A DNA stretch of 64,000 nucleotides from Planctomycetales bacterium (lineage in GTDB: Bacteria; Planctomycetota; Planctomycetia; Planctomycetales; Planctomycetaceae): assembly GCA_028285345.1 (NCBI GenBank), contig JANQPT010000001.1, positions 18,814-82,813 of the forward strand, given 5' to 3'. Positions 1 to 9,079 of the stretch are shown here, piece after piece; the stretch's first letter is position 1; every line of letters begins with the position of its first letter. The notes beneath the pieces were generated by a model that was not told where the DNA came from, did not search any database, and worked only from the letters and a program-made list of their open reading frames with translations. Made by a program: the position numbers and the translations under genes.

Positions 1-57
1 CCGCCGGATGCCGGTCCAAGTGCCGAGACGCAGGCGTCTGTCAATTCAGAGAACTGA
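1..57 (+). CDS. Possible 3' end of an upstream gene (partial)
   Basis: Frame 1 is open from the window edge and ends at a TGA at 55-57, giving an 18-residue tail (PPDAGPSAETQASVNSEN). The tail is rich in Pro, Ala, Ser, Thr and Glu, as expected for a disordered C-terminus, and its codons look like those of neighbouring genes. With so little sequence, chance openness cannot be excluded and no function can be given. Confidence 0.3.
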   Translation, partial: PPDAGPSAETQASVNSEN

Positions 58-637
58 ACGATGCACGTGCGTCGGTGTGAGTGAATTGCGTTGGAAGAGT
101 CGTTTCGACAGCCGTTCAATCAATCAAAGCCGCCAATCCGCCCGAGCAATGCCGTTTACTGCATGCCCTTGCCGGAAGCGGAGGGTGCTGCCCCGGCATA
201 TGACCAAAGACACCTTCGATCTGTTTTTGAGACTCGACCTCCGAGCCAGGATTCCCTATTCTACGCAATCGGCATAAAATCACCGCCAAGCCGTGCGGTC
301 TTCTGGGGAGCCGGAGAGCTGCCGGCAGATTTGGTATTTCGCAGGGAACATAACTGATCGTTCGATAGGTTCTCTTATCCTGTTGCCATAAACTCTACCG
401 GTTTCATTCGTCGTACTCTTGAGAGAGACCAGGATTTCTCGATAAGTATTGCGATGCCTGCCGTCTGCGATTCTGCTTGTCAGCCGGTCGTTTTTCAGCG
501 ACGTTCAGTCCGGGGCTTCGATCGGACGGGCAATCGATGATTCGCGCAGTACGTGATGCATGTTGGATTGTTTTGGACCCGTGGTTGCGGCAAATGATTG
601 TCCGCACCCGACTTGTATCTGATTCAAGGAGTGCGTA
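58..637. other. Intergenic stretch without recognised gene
   Basis: About 580 bases between a possible upstream gene end and the GTG start at 638. Open frames here are short, overlap on both strands and have no recognisable product. No tRNA-like cloverleaf, long inverted repeat or clear promoter was seen. The promoter of the gene at 638 presumably lies here. Confidence 0.4.
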
Positions 638-2422
638 GTGGCCCACATCATTCGTTGCGCGATCACGTCGTTCATGATCACGGCATGCTTCATTCAGTGT
701 GCAGCCGCACAGCCCCCCGCTCCCGCCGTAGCCGCCGCCAACACCGCCCAGGGTTCCTCGACAGACGACGCGAGCGACTCGGCACCAGAGGAGAACCTTG
801 GCACGCAACCGTTAGTAACGGTTATGGTCACGAACGCCGAGGAAGTGTTAGCGGACATCAAGTTCCTTTTGGGCGAAGGCAAGGAAGAAGAAAAGGCCTA
901 CAACAACTTTACTCCGATCTTCGACGTATTCACCAAAGGCTGCGATCGCACCAAGCCGTTCGGACTCGCCATTTATCTCGACGACTCGCACCTGCATCCG
1001 ATCGTGATGGTCCCGGTGGAAGATTCGAAGGGGTTCTTCGCCAACATTGACGAGTTGGACATCATTTCCACGCCGGAGGCGGGTGGGTTTTACCAGATCA
1101 GCGGAGGAATCGTGCAAGGCAGCGCCCGGCTTGTCGATGATTACGTCTTTTTTGCTGAATCCAAGGAACTGCTGCTGAAACACCGGCCGGTTCCGGGAGA
1201 ACTTTTTGCAGAGTTCGTCAACAAGAACTATGACGTGGCGGCCCTGATCAATGGAGCCTACGCGACGACCGAGGATCGCCGGAAAGCCTTTGCAGAGTTT
1301 CGCAAAGAGACGACCGCGGGACTGAAGAAGCAGAAGGATGAATCGGAACTCAACTTCAACATTCGCAAAGCGATCGTGGAGTTTCAATTTGATGAAATCG
1401 AGCGGTTTTTCGCGGAATCCAAGCGGATCGAACTGGGTTGGACGACTGACGTGCAAGCCAAACAGGGACGCGTCTACATCGAGCTGGAAGCAGAGCCGGA
1501 GACTTCTCTGGCGCAAACGATCGATGTGCTCAAGCGAACCGACGGCGAGGCGCTCGAGTCGATGCCCAAGGACTTTGTGTCGTTCGGATCGAGCCACTTT
1601 CTATTCGACGAACTGCGGCAAAACCATCTGATGGCCATCTCGAAGTTGCTGCGTGAAAAAGCGCGTCTCCGCATTGATGAAGATGCCTCGATCAAGGCCG
1701 CTGACAAGGAGAATGCGCGCAAGGTCGCGAAGTTGCTCTTCGATTTGGTGGACGCCAATACTCAAGAGGGCACGCTGATTGGGTGGTCGCGTGTCCGCAA
1801 GGACGATGACGGCAAACATACGTTTCTCGCACAGACCACGATTGTCGACGCCGACGAAGTGACCGCAATGCTCCAAGACAGCGGAGTCGCGACGATGAAT
1901 ATGGTCGAGATCGCCGACAAAGCGGCAATTCACAAAGTGCCCCTCTACGGAGATTATTCAGGACTCAAGGGCCAATTCGGCGATGAACTGGCGGTTTATT
2001 TTGCGACGGGGAAAAATGACCTCAAGAACCGGCTGTGGATCGGGATGGGCAATCGCGCCATTCCCGAGATCACCGCCGCTGTCGAAGCCAACCAGCCGGC
2101 CAGTGAGGTTGCCGCGCAATTTCGGGTCAAAGTCGGCTCCTGGGTGGACGCGTTCGTCGATGACTCGAAGAAGAAGCCTGAGGAAAAACCGAAGTCACGC
2201 CGCCGATCCAGGCGGGGCAAACGCACGAAAGCCCGCAAGAAGGCGACCATCGATTACGCGCGCATCGCTTGGCAGACATTGGGATCGGCCGATGACGACG
2301 TGCTCTCGTTCTCCCTGGAGAAAGTTGCCAAGGATCGGGTCATTTTGCGCGAACAGCTCGACACCGGCTTACTGCGGTTCATCGGTCAGATCCTGACCAA
2401 GGAAATCAACTCCAATCTCTGA
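638..2422 (+). CDS. Secreted protein of unknown function
   Basis: I do not recognise a family. The 594-residue product starts with a signal-peptide-like segment (charged start, hydrophobic stretch about residues 7-22, AAA-Q near 22-25), so export is likely. The body is mixed alpha/beta in character with charged stretches. Residues 511-536 form a dense Lys/Arg patch (SRRRSRRGKRTKARKK) that could bind nucleic acid or an acidic polymer or act as a linker; this is inference. The GTG at 638 is chosen because AAGGAG at 626-631 sits six bases before it and it gives the signal peptide. The gene stands alone, 333 bases before a cytochrome gene on the same strand. The frame is supported by length and codon use. 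Confidence 0.8.
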   Translation: MAHIIRCAITSFMITACFIQCAAAQPPAPAVAAANTAQGSSTDDASDSAPEENLGTQPLVTVMVTNAEEVLADIKFLLGEGKEEEKAYNNFTPIFDVFTKGCDRTKPFGLAIYLDDSHLHPIVMVPVEDSKGFFANIDELDIISTPEAGGFYQISGGIVQGSARLVDDYVFFAESKELLLKHRPVPGELFAEFVNKNYDVAALINGAYATTEDRRKAFAEFRKETTAGLKKQKDESELNFNIRKAIVEFQFDEIERFFAESKRIELGWTTDVQAKQGRVYIELEAEPETSLAQTIDVLKRTDGEALESMPKDFVSFGSSHFLFDELRQNHLMAISKLLREKARLRIDEDASIKAADKENARKVAKLLFDLVDANTQEGTLIGWSRVRKDDDGKHTFLAQTTIVDADEVTAMLQDSGVATMNMVEIADKAAIHKVPLYGDYSGLKGQFGDELAVYFATGKNDLKNRLWIGMGNRAIPEITAAVEANQPASEVAAQFRVKVGSWVDAFVDDSKKKPEEKPKSRRRSRRGKRTKARKKATIDYARIAWQTLGSADDDVLSFSLEKVAKDRVILREQLDTGLLRFIGQILTKEINSNL

Positions 2423-2755
2423 TCGCGGATTCCCCTACGCGGCAGGCCGCATTTGAGGATGATGCGTATCCGCAGAGCCGAGTTAGGTGCTCCGCGCGTG
2501 CGCGACGCTTGACAGCATTCGTTGTTCTCTCGCAGAATGCAGTGAGACCGGTCCGCTTACGCCACGACAGCCGCAGCCGAGCGCCGTCGCGTGGAAGAAT
2601 TGCCCGCGCAGGCATCCTTCAGGCAGTGGCGCGATCACAGCAACTCCTCAGCGAGGTGACGATTCCACGGTCCCATTGCCGTTCCACTCGATTCGCCGCC
2701 TCAATGTTTTTCGACCGGCAAGCTATCATCCACTCTTAGCGACAGGAATTCAGTC
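2423..2755. other. Intergenic stretch
   Basis: 333 bases between two + strand genes. Short open frames here overlap each other and have no recognisable product. The last part holds the ribosome-binding site (AGGAA near 2744) of the cytochrome gene. No terminator hairpin with a T-run was seen after 2422. Confidence 0.4.
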
Positions 2756-3514
2756 ATGACGAGATTTGCAATTATTGCTGCGACAGCGGTGACGGTCGCC
2801 GCGACCGCCGCAATTTCTGCCGAACGTAAAAACGACGTGAAGATGTCGAGCGTTGCGTCTGCGGAAACCCTGGAAGCGGCGATTGATGAACGGATCGCTA
2901 CACTTGAAAAATCGCTGGCCGATCCCGAGAAATTTGAGAGTTCCGCGAAGAAGCTGAAGCAGCATGCTGGTATGCTGGCGGTCCTCGCACAGTCGGTCGC
3001 ACAACACGATCAGAAAGCGACGTGGCAACTCTCCGCGCCGGATCTTCGCGTCGTGGCTCTTGAGCTTGCCGGCGCCAAATCTCACGAACAAGCGGCGAAA
3101 CTGCTCGAGGAAGCCAAGAACGCTCAGGGCGGCGAACCGCAGGGAGCCGCGAAAGACGCAGATTGGTCAAAGCTGATCGACATCGATAGCCTGATGAGCG
3201 AAGTTCGCCTGCACAATAGCCAAGTGGGGCGTGCAGTCCGCAAGATGCGTAGGGGATTGGACAAAGAGGCCCGTGAGGAAGTGGCCCGCCATCTGGAGCT
3301 TCTCGCACTGACCGGATTGGTGATTGCCGCGGATACCGGGCATGTCAAAAACAAACAGGACGTTGAGAAGTGGAGGGCGTACGCAACTTCGCAACGGGAA
3401 TCCGCAGTTGAGACTGCCAAAGCGTTCCGAGCAAACGATCAAAAGGCCGTTAAGGCCGCCTATGCGAAATTTAAGAGGAATTGCACTGGGTGCCACAAGG
3501 ACTTTCGCAAATGA
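2756..3514 (+). CDS. Exported cytochrome c'-like protein
   Basis: A 252-residue protein with an N-terminal signal peptide (hydrophobic Ala/Val segment, residues 4-22) and a single haem c attachment motif CTGCH at 243-247, six residues from the C-terminus. A helical, Lys/Glu-rich body with one C-terminal CxxCH is the layout of class II cytochromes (cytochrome c'). It is longer than the usual 130-150 residues, so it has an N-terminal extension or a duplicated helical part. It should sit in the periplasm with covalently bound haem, for electron transfer or gas binding. ATG 2756 follows AGGAA at a good distance. It stands alone. Confidence 0.8.
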   Translation: MTRFAIIAATAVTVAATAAISAERKNDVKMSSVASAETLEAAIDERIATLEKSLADPEKFESSAKKLKQHAGMLAVLAQSVAQHDQKATWQLSAPDLRVVALELAGAKSHEQAAKLLEEAKNAQGGEPQGAAKDADWSKLIDIDSLMSEVRLHNSQVGRAVRKMRRGLDKEAREEVARHLELLALTGLVIAADTGHVKNKQDVEKWRAYATSQRESAVETAKAFRANDQKAVKAAYAKFKRNCTGCHKDFRK

Positions 3515-3583
3515 AGCGATTTCGTTTTCGGTCCGCTCGATGAAGTGCTGCGGCGAACGAATCGATCCGCGTACACGGCGCAA

Positions 3584-5320
3584 TTACGACCGGCCGACGA
3601 TGGGCGGGACCATCGGAAGGTCGTCATCGCTGCGCGGCCGCAAGAAGTCGAAATCGCACCCCTCATCGGCCTGTAAGACGTGATCGATATACAGGCGGGG
3701 GTAGCCGCGGCGATGCTCAATCGCGGGCGGGCTCCACCCCGCGCGGCGTTTGTCGAGTTCCACCTCCGGAACAAGCAGGTTCAGCGCCCGCCCTGCCACG
3801 TTGAGTTCGATTTCATCGCCGTCGCTGACCAGTGCCAGCGGTCCTCCCGCAGCCGATTCCGGCGCGACGTGCAGCACGACGGTTCCGAAACTGGTGCCGC
3901 TCATGCGCGAATCACTGATGCGGACGATGTCGGTGACGCCCTGCTCGAGCAGTTTCTGAGGCACGGGAATCATTCCCCACTCCGGAAAGCCGGGAACACC
4001 CTTAGGCCCGGCGTTTTGCAGCACGAGCACGCTGTCCGCGGTCACGGGAAGTTCGGGATCGTCAATTCTCGCCAGCATGTCTTCATAATTGCGAAACACA
4101 ATTGCCGGCCCGCGATGTTGGAGCAAACGCGGGGTCGTGGCTGACGTTTTGATGACGGCGCCACGCGGGGCGAGATTTCCGGTGAGAAACGACAGTGAAC
4201 CGTTTGGAAGTATGGGGGCATCATAGGCCTTGATGACGTCGCGATTGAAGCTGTTCTTGCCGGCGGCGATCTCCCCGAGCGTCTGCCCTGTCACCGTCAG
4301 GCATTCGGCGTGCAGCAGCGGCAGCAATTCTCCCAACACCGCCGGCACGCCGCCGGCAGCATGAAAGGCGTCCATCAAGAACGTTCCTGAAGGGCTGCAA
4401 TTGACCAGAAACGGGGTGCTCTGGGCAAGCTCATGAAATTGATCCAACGTCAGATCGATGTTGCGCCGACCGGCAATGGCCACCAGATGGACGACCGCAT
4501 TGGTGGAGCCGCCCAGTGCCATCAGCGTGCGGATTGCATTGTCGAACGCGGCGGGCGTGAGGATTTTTGAGATACGCAAGTCCTCGTGGACCATTTCCAC
4601 AATCCGTCGTCCGGTTGCTTCGGCGGCAGCGACGCGGCGGGCATCGCTCGCTCCGATGCTGGAAACACCGGGGAGCATCAGACCGAGTGCTTCGGAGAGT
4701 GCGGTCATCGTGGATGCGGTCCCCATCACATTGCACGCGCCGACACCGCAGGCAATGCACTGCTCCAACTCATTCCACTGCTCTTGAGACATCTTGCCCG
4801 ATCGGACATCGTCCCAATACCGCCACATGTCGGTTCCCGAGCCGACCGGTTGTCCCCGCCAATTGCCTACGCTACGGGGACCGCCGTTGAGTTGGATCGT
4901 CGGCAAATCGATGCTGGCCGCTCCCATCAATTGAGCCGGAGTCGTCTTGTCGCAATTGCAGAGCAGAACGACGCCGTCAATCGGATTGGAGCGGAGAGTT
5001 TCCTCGACGTCCATCGACATCAGATTGCGGTAGAGCATCGCCGAAGGTTTCATAAACTCTTCGCCGAGCGAAATCGTGGGAAATTCCAACGGCAGTCCGC
5101 CGGCCGCGATCACGCCCCTCTTGACCGCGGCTGCCAGCTCACGCAGATTGAGGTTGCAGTTGTTCAACTCGCTCCAGCTATTGGCGATGCCGATCACCGG
5201 TTTTCCGGAATAGAAGTCGACGTCGATTCCCATTGACCGCAGCGCGGAACGATTTTGGAGCGCGAGTTCATCACGCCCGGCGAACCACTGCAGGCTTCTG
5301 AGCGGTTTGGATGCGGACAT
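3584..5320 (-). CDS. IlvD/Edd family dehydratase, probably for a sugar acid
   Basis: The 578-residue product has the iron-sulfur dehydratase layout. Likely cluster cysteines are C55 (SELNNCNLN), C123 (NCDKTTPAQLMGAAS) and C196 (VGACNVMGTASTM). In this family a 2,3-dihydroxy acid is converted to a 2-keto acid. The text around these motifs (SWSELN, FPTISLGE, AMLYRNLMSMDVEE, PIDGVVLL) resembles the arabinonate/xylonate dehydratase branch more than biosynthetic IlvD, so a sugar-acid substrate is inferred. ATG 5320 is chosen over the longer frame to 5413 because conserved sequence begins just after it and an AGAGAA site precedes it. It is divergent from the site-2 protease gene. True IlvD activity remains possible. 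Confidence 0.85.
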   Translation of the reverse strand: MSASKPLRSLQWFAGRDELALQNRSALRSMGIDVDFYSGKPVIGIANSWSELNNCNLNLRELAAAVKRGVIAAGGLPLEFPTISLGEEFMKPSAMLYRNLMSMDVEETLRSNPIDGVVLLCNCDKTTPAQLMGAASIDLPTIQLNGGPRSVGNWRGQPVGSGTDMWRYWDDVRSGKMSQEQWNELEQCIACGVGACNVMGTASTMTALSEALGLMLPGVSSIGASDARRVAAAEATGRRIVEMVHEDLRISKILTPAAFDNAIRTLMALGGSTNAVVHLVAIAGRRNIDLTLDQFHELAQSTPFLVNCSPSGTFLMDAFHAAGGVPAVLGELLPLLHAECLTVTGQTLGEIAAGKNSFNRDVIKAYDAPILPNGSLSFLTGNLAPRGAVIKTSATTPRLLQHRGPAIVFRNYEDMLARIDDPELPVTADSVLVLQNAGPKGVPGFPEWGMIPVPQKLLEQGVTDIVRISDSRMSGTSFGTVVLHVAPESAAGGPLALVSDGDEIELNVAGRALNLLVPEVELDKRRAGWSPPAIEHRRGYPRLYIDHVLQADEGCDFDFLRPRSDDDLPMVPPIVGRS

Positions 5321-5565
5321 ATCTGTTTTTTCTCTCGAACGAGGATTCCTCGGCGAAATGCAGGATTCGCGTCGTGTGCTCGCGGGTATTCTCCCCGTCA
5401 GCCGCGGCCGCATTTCGCATTTTCCAAGTGTCTCTCCAAATGAATCGGAGAATCGTCACAATCCCGCACGGCTCTCGATGAAAATGCGTGAATCACCTGT
5501 TCTCGCCTCTGTACAGTCATGGTAAAATACGGGCAAATAACTTCCAACCAGAGAGCGAGTTCCGA

Positions 5566-6504
5566 ATGGAGAATGAGGCGCACGGCGAACCCACATCCAA
5601 GTTGGATGAGTTTCATGAACTGTTAAAAGATCATGAACGTGAAGTGCGCTTGGGAAACGTACCGTCGGAAGAGCACCGCCGTGCTCCAGTAACCCGCCGC
5701 CGCCGCTGGTTCCGGCCGCTGATGCTGTTCATCGCCACCTGCCTCAGCACCTACTATGTGGGACTGCCCGATCACCAAGCGGCGCTGATCTACAGCGCCT
5801 CGCTGATGTCGATCTTGGTGTTTCATGAGATGGGACACTTTCTGCAGTCCCTGCGGTACCGCGTTCCGGCCAGTTTCCCGTATTTTATTCCGATGCCGGT
5901 TCCGCCGGTCGGCACGATGGGCGCCGTGATTGTTCAGCAGCCGGGGAAGGGAGACCGAAAGGCGCTCTTCGACATTGCGATTTCCGGACCGCTGGCCGGT
6001 CTCGTGCTGGCTTTACCGCTGAGCTATTTCGGCCTGAAGTGGAGTGAGCCTGATCTGATCTACCTCAATCAGGGCGAAATCGTTCTGCAAAACCCGCTCA
6101 TCTTTCAGTGGCTCACTCAGCACTTTCACGGCGACATTCCGCCAGGGTTTTATTTGAAACTGCATCCGATGGCGCATGCCGGCTGGGTGGGGATATTTAT
6201 TACCGCGCTGAACTTGGTGCCGGTCAGCCAACTGGACGGCGGGCATATCATGTACACGCTGATCCTGAAACGAGCTTATTTGGTTGCGGTGGGATTCCTA
6301 GCGACAGTCCTCGGCTACATGCTTTGGACCGGCAATTACCAGTGGATACTGATGGTCGCGCTGGTCTCGATTATCGGGCCGTTTCATCCCCCCACCGCCG
6401 ACGACCAGGTTTCGCTGGGACGGGGTCGGACCGTTTTGGGCTGGCTGACTTTGGCGTTTTTTATCATCGGAATCACACCCGATCCGCTGGGCTATTACAA
6501 TTGA
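5566..6504 (+). CDS. Site-2 protease family (M50) membrane metallopeptidase
   Basis: A 312-residue integral membrane protein. HEMGH at 87-91 inside a hydrophobic helix supplies two zinc ligands and the catalytic Glu, and NLVPVSQLDGGH near 217-227 supplies the third ligand, Asp224; together these define the intramembrane site-2 protease family. Several further hydrophobic segments follow up to residue 305. The N-terminal 50 residues are charged and probably cytoplasmic. I see no PDZ domain between the motifs, so it resembles the PDZ-less EGY/SpoIVFB-like branch rather than RseP. ATG 5566 follows a GAGAGCGAG site. The substrate is unknown; no anti-sigma factor lies next to it. Confidence 0.88.
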   Translation: MENEAHGEPTSKLDEFHELLKDHEREVRLGNVPSEEHRRAPVTRRRRWFRPLMLFIATCLSTYYVGLPDHQAALIYSASLMSILVFHEMGHFLQSLRYRVPASFPYFIPMPVPPVGTMGAVIVQQPGKGDRKALFDIAISGPLAGLVLALPLSYFGLKWSEPDLIYLNQGEIVLQNPLIFQWLTQHFHGDIPPGFYLKLHPMAHAGWVGIFITALNLVPVSQLDGGHIMYTLILKRAYLVAVGFLATVLGYMLWTGNYQWILMVALVSIIGPFHPPTADDQVSLGRGRTVLGWLTLAFFIIGITPDPLGYYN

Positions 6505-6505
6505 T

Positions 6506-6520
6506 GCTTCGCGGCGAAGC
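6506..6520. terminator. Small hairpin between convergent genes
   Basis: GCTTCGC at 6506-6512 and GCGAAGC at 6514-6520 are perfect inverted repeats in the 30-base gap between two convergent genes. Only a short T-run (TTT) follows on the + strand, so termination is plausible but not strongly supported. Confidence 0.3.
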
Positions 6521-6534
6521 GCTTTGATATCACT

Positions 6535-7389
6535 TCAGGAGTTGCCGGCAGATTCCCAGTTCGACTTCATGAACTGCAGGGCGTTTTGTGCGAGGTGTTC
6601 TTCGGACGGGAACATCTTTCGCCAGATTTTTGTCGCCGCGGCAAGATCGGGCAGCGCCAGCCCGAATGCTTCGACGGTCATCCATCCGTCGTAGTTGGTC
6701 TCCTTGAGCGTCTCAAAGGTGGTGGACCACTCCACGTGACCCTCACCCGGCGTAGACCGGTCGTTCTCTGAAATGTGCACGTGGCAGGTGACGTCGGCAC
6801 AAACTCGAATCGCTTCGTCGACCCGCTTCTCTTCGATATTCGCATGGAACGTGTCGTACATCATCCGCAGGTGCGGATGATCGGCCTGTTTAATAAAGCG
6901 GGCCGTGTCGGCGGCCGAGTTGAGTAGATAGCACTCAAATCGGTTCAAGTACTCCACGCCCAGCACCACGTCGGCCGTTTGTGCGTATTCGGCCGCCTGC
7001 CGGAGCGTTTCCTGCGACCACTGCAGCTCATCGTCGGTCGGCCCATTGCCGCTAAACTCTCCGATTGCGGAATGGTACGGCCCGCAGAGCAGCTTTGAGC
7101 CGAGTGCTTGGGACACATCGATCGCTCGTTTGAGGTGGTCCAAGCCTGCCTGACGGAGACTCGCGTCGGGTGACGCCGGGTTGGCATCCGATCCGCAGAC
7201 CGTCACCGACGTGGTTTCCAGCCCGATGTCGTTGCACCGTGCTGCGAGCTGCCGGTAAGGCTCCAAATCGGTATCGAAGATCGGGATCTCGACGCCATCG
7301 TATCCGTAGCCCTTAAGTTGTTCCAAAACGGGATAGTGCTCATCCGTCACGTTTGTCGTCCAGAGCAGCATATTCATTCCGTACTTCAT
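6535..7389 (-). CDS. Sugar epimerase of the tagatose/psicose 3-epimerase type
   Basis: A 284-residue TIM-barrel protein of the AP-endonuclease-2-like sugar isomerase superfamily. E146 (GVEYLNRFE), D179 (MMYDTFHANIEE), H205 and R211 (HVHISENDRSTPGEGH) and E240 (TVEAFG) match the catalytic and metal-binding residues of D-tagatose 3-epimerase (E152, D185, H211, R217, E246) with a constant offset of six, so the active site is intact. The family carries out metal-dependent C3 epimerisation of ketohexoses in the cytoplasm. The true substrate may be another keto sugar. Its ATG overlaps the TGA of the upstream gene (ATGA at 7386-7389), indicating an operon with translational coupling. Confidence 0.88.
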   Translation of the reverse strand: MKYGMNMLLWTTNVTDEHYPVLEQLKGYGYDGVEIPIFDTDLEPYRQLAARCNDIGLETTSVTVCGSDANPASPDASLRQAGLDHLKRAIDVSQALGSKLLCGPYHSAIGEFSGNGPTDDELQWSQETLRQAAEYAQTADVVLGVEYLNRFECYLLNSAADTARFIKQADHPHLRMMYDTFHANIEEKRVDEAIRVCADVTCHVHISENDRSTPGEGHVEWSTTFETLKETNYDGWMTVEAFGLALPDLAAATKIWRKMFPSEEHLAQNALQFMKSNWESAGNS

Positions 7390-8063
7390 GGCGGGTGATC
7401 CTTTGGGTGTGGCGGAGCGGGCGAAATCAATAGGTCGTGACAGCGCGCCTCGACAATCGACCGCGCCGTTTTCAACACGGCCACCGTCTTGGGCGGCAAC
7501 GGCTGTAGTTTGACGCGCCGCATGACTTGATTCAAGCGAAACAGCAGCCGCTCATCCTGGAGATAGTCCCAGAGAAACGCCTCGCGTGTAAACATCGGCA
7601 GCACCGCTACGAGGCGCTGGGTCGACTTTTTGGCCATGAGGTTCACACATTGTTGCACAAACGCCGGATCAAGGCTGTCGATGGCCGCATAGTATGCGCT
7701 GAGCCGCCCGTGATCCTGGGCAATCAAAGCCGCGTCTAACAGCAGTTCCGTCACAATGTGCCCTAAAAACCCTGGGCGAAAACCGTCGTCTGCCTGGAAT
7801 AGTTCGCGAAACAAAACCGTGAGTTGGCCACTGACCTCCAGAAAGGCGGGCAGCCGGTGGAACCGATCATCGTCGGTAAAGTGCTGCATGACGCCAGCGG
7901 CGAACTCAGCGGTCGGACTCGCAGAGTCGTCGCAGTGCGGCTCGACGAGCCGCGGCCGCAGCCGGACGCCCCGCGCAGCGACCGACAGCCAATCCGGCGC
8001 AGCGGTCCCCGCCAGAAAGTATGGCCGGTCGGTGTAATGCATGCCGTGCGCAAAGTAATTCAA
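7386..8063 (-). CDS. Conserved hypothetical protein, AcpH-like
   Basis: A 225-residue protein beginning MNYFAHGMHY and containing HFTDDDRFH (about residues 77-85) and GHIVTELLLDAAL (about 101-113). This His/Asp pattern resembles the acyl-carrier-protein phosphodiesterase (AcpH, DUF479) group, which starts MNFLAHL and has similar histidine motifs. The family call is tentative. TTG 8063 is chosen because it gives the conserved MNYFAH start; the ATG at 8042 would delete it. Only a weak ribosome-binding site is visible. Its stop overlaps the start of the sugar epimerase gene, so the two are co-transcribed, though the functional link is unclear. It is divergent from nadK. Confidence 0.65.
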   Translation of the reverse strand: MNYFAHGMHYTDRPYFLAGTAAPDWLSVAARGVRLRPRLVEPHCDDSASPTAEFAAGVMQHFTDDDRFHRLPAFLEVSGQLTVLFRELFQADDGFRPGFLGHIVTELLLDAALIAQDHGRLSAYYAAIDSLDPAFVQQCVNLMAKKSTQRLVAVLPMFTREAFLWDYLQDERLLFRLNQVMRRVKLQPLPPKTVAVLKTARSIVEARCHDLLISPAPPHPKDHPP

Positions 8064-8197
8064 AGACGCACCGTTTCTGTCTCGATTCGCGGCCGGCTCG
8101 GTGATTCGTCCGCCGCACTCCCCCCGTCAATCAATTCGCTCTATAATCCCAATGTCGTGCCGGTTCCGCAAACCCAGTGCCAGCAGATGGCTCCATC

Positions 8198-9055
8198 ATG
8201 TCAGCATCGCCGTTGAAACTGATTGTCATCACCCGCGAGGAAGTTCCGCACGTTCACGACGCCTGGGAACAGTTGAGGCCGCAGATTGACGCGCAGCGGG
8301 ACGTTGAGGTGGTCGACGTCAATAACGGGACGCAGCCGCTGGATGTCTCCAACGCGGATGTTGCCGTTGTGCTGGGGGGCGACGGATCAATCTTGCGGGC
8401 CTGCCGCCAGATGGGTGCTCAGCAGATCCCGATTCTCGGAGTCAATCTGGGACGTCTCGGATTCTTGGCCGATGCATCGCCTGAAGAGTTTGCCCGCGAC
8501 TTGCCGAAACTTGCGGCCCGCGAGTTTACCGTTGTTGATTATTTGATGTACCAGTGCCGACTCATTCGTCCCGGCGGCGAACGGGAAGAGCACCTGGGAC
8601 TGAACGAAGTCGTGATTTCATCCGGGGCGACGTTTGCGATGATTGATATCCATCTGGAAATCAACGGCGACCCGGTCACGACCTATAGCGGGGATGGGCT
8701 GATCCTGAGCACGCCGGTCGGATCGACGGCGCACAATCTTTCCGCCGGGGGACCGATTTTGCGGCAGAATTTACAGGCGTTTGTGGTCACGCCGATTTGC
8801 CCGCACACCTTGACGATTCGACCGCTGGTCGACACGGCTGACAATGTTTACGCGCTCTCTGTGCCGAATTGTCCCGACGGCGTGACGCTGGTGATCGACG
8901 GTCAAATTCATCGGCCGCTGACTCGAGACGACCGAGTCGAGGTGACCCGTGCTCCCGTGTCGATGAAGATGCTGAAAATTCCCGGCCCCAGCTTTTATCA
9001 CACGCTGCACCGCAAGCTGGGGTGGGCCGGTCAACCGCGCTATCAACAACCGTGA
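8198..9055 (+). CDS. nadK: NAD kinase
   Basis: A 285-residue cytoplasmic enzyme that phosphorylates NAD+ to NADP+. The diagnostic GGDG is at 60-63 (VVLGGDGSILRACRQM), NLGRLGFLAD at 83-92 and the NEVV motif near 142. The block SGDGLILSTPVGSTAHNLSAGGPIL matches the family's TPTGSTAYSLSAGGP with small changes. Length is normal. ATG 8198 is preferred over the GTG at 8177 because the conserved part begins a few residues later. It stands alone on the + strand between two - strand genes. Confidence 0.95.
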   Translation: MSASPLKLIVITREEVPHVHDAWEQLRPQIDAQRDVEVVDVNNGTQPLDVSNADVAVVLGGDGSILRACRQMGAQQIPILGVNLGRLGFLADASPEEFARDLPKLAAREFTVVDYLMYQCRLIRPGGEREEHLGLNEVVISSGATFAMIDIHLEINGDPVTTYSGDGLILSTPVGSTAHNLSAGGPILRQNLQAFVVTPICPHTLTIRPLVDTADNVYALSVPNCPDGVTLVIDGQIHRPLTRDDRVEVTRAPVSMKMLKIPGPSFYHTLHRKLGWAGQPRYQQP

Positions 9056-9079
9056 ATCAATGAACTGCGGGACTTCGAT

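Noticed and set aside
1601..1933. Long opposite-strand frames inside many genes, for example 1601-1933 and 47361-48308
   Set aside because: Complement frames of high-GC coding sequence with rare stops; the other strand has recognisable families, signal peptides or coiled coil.
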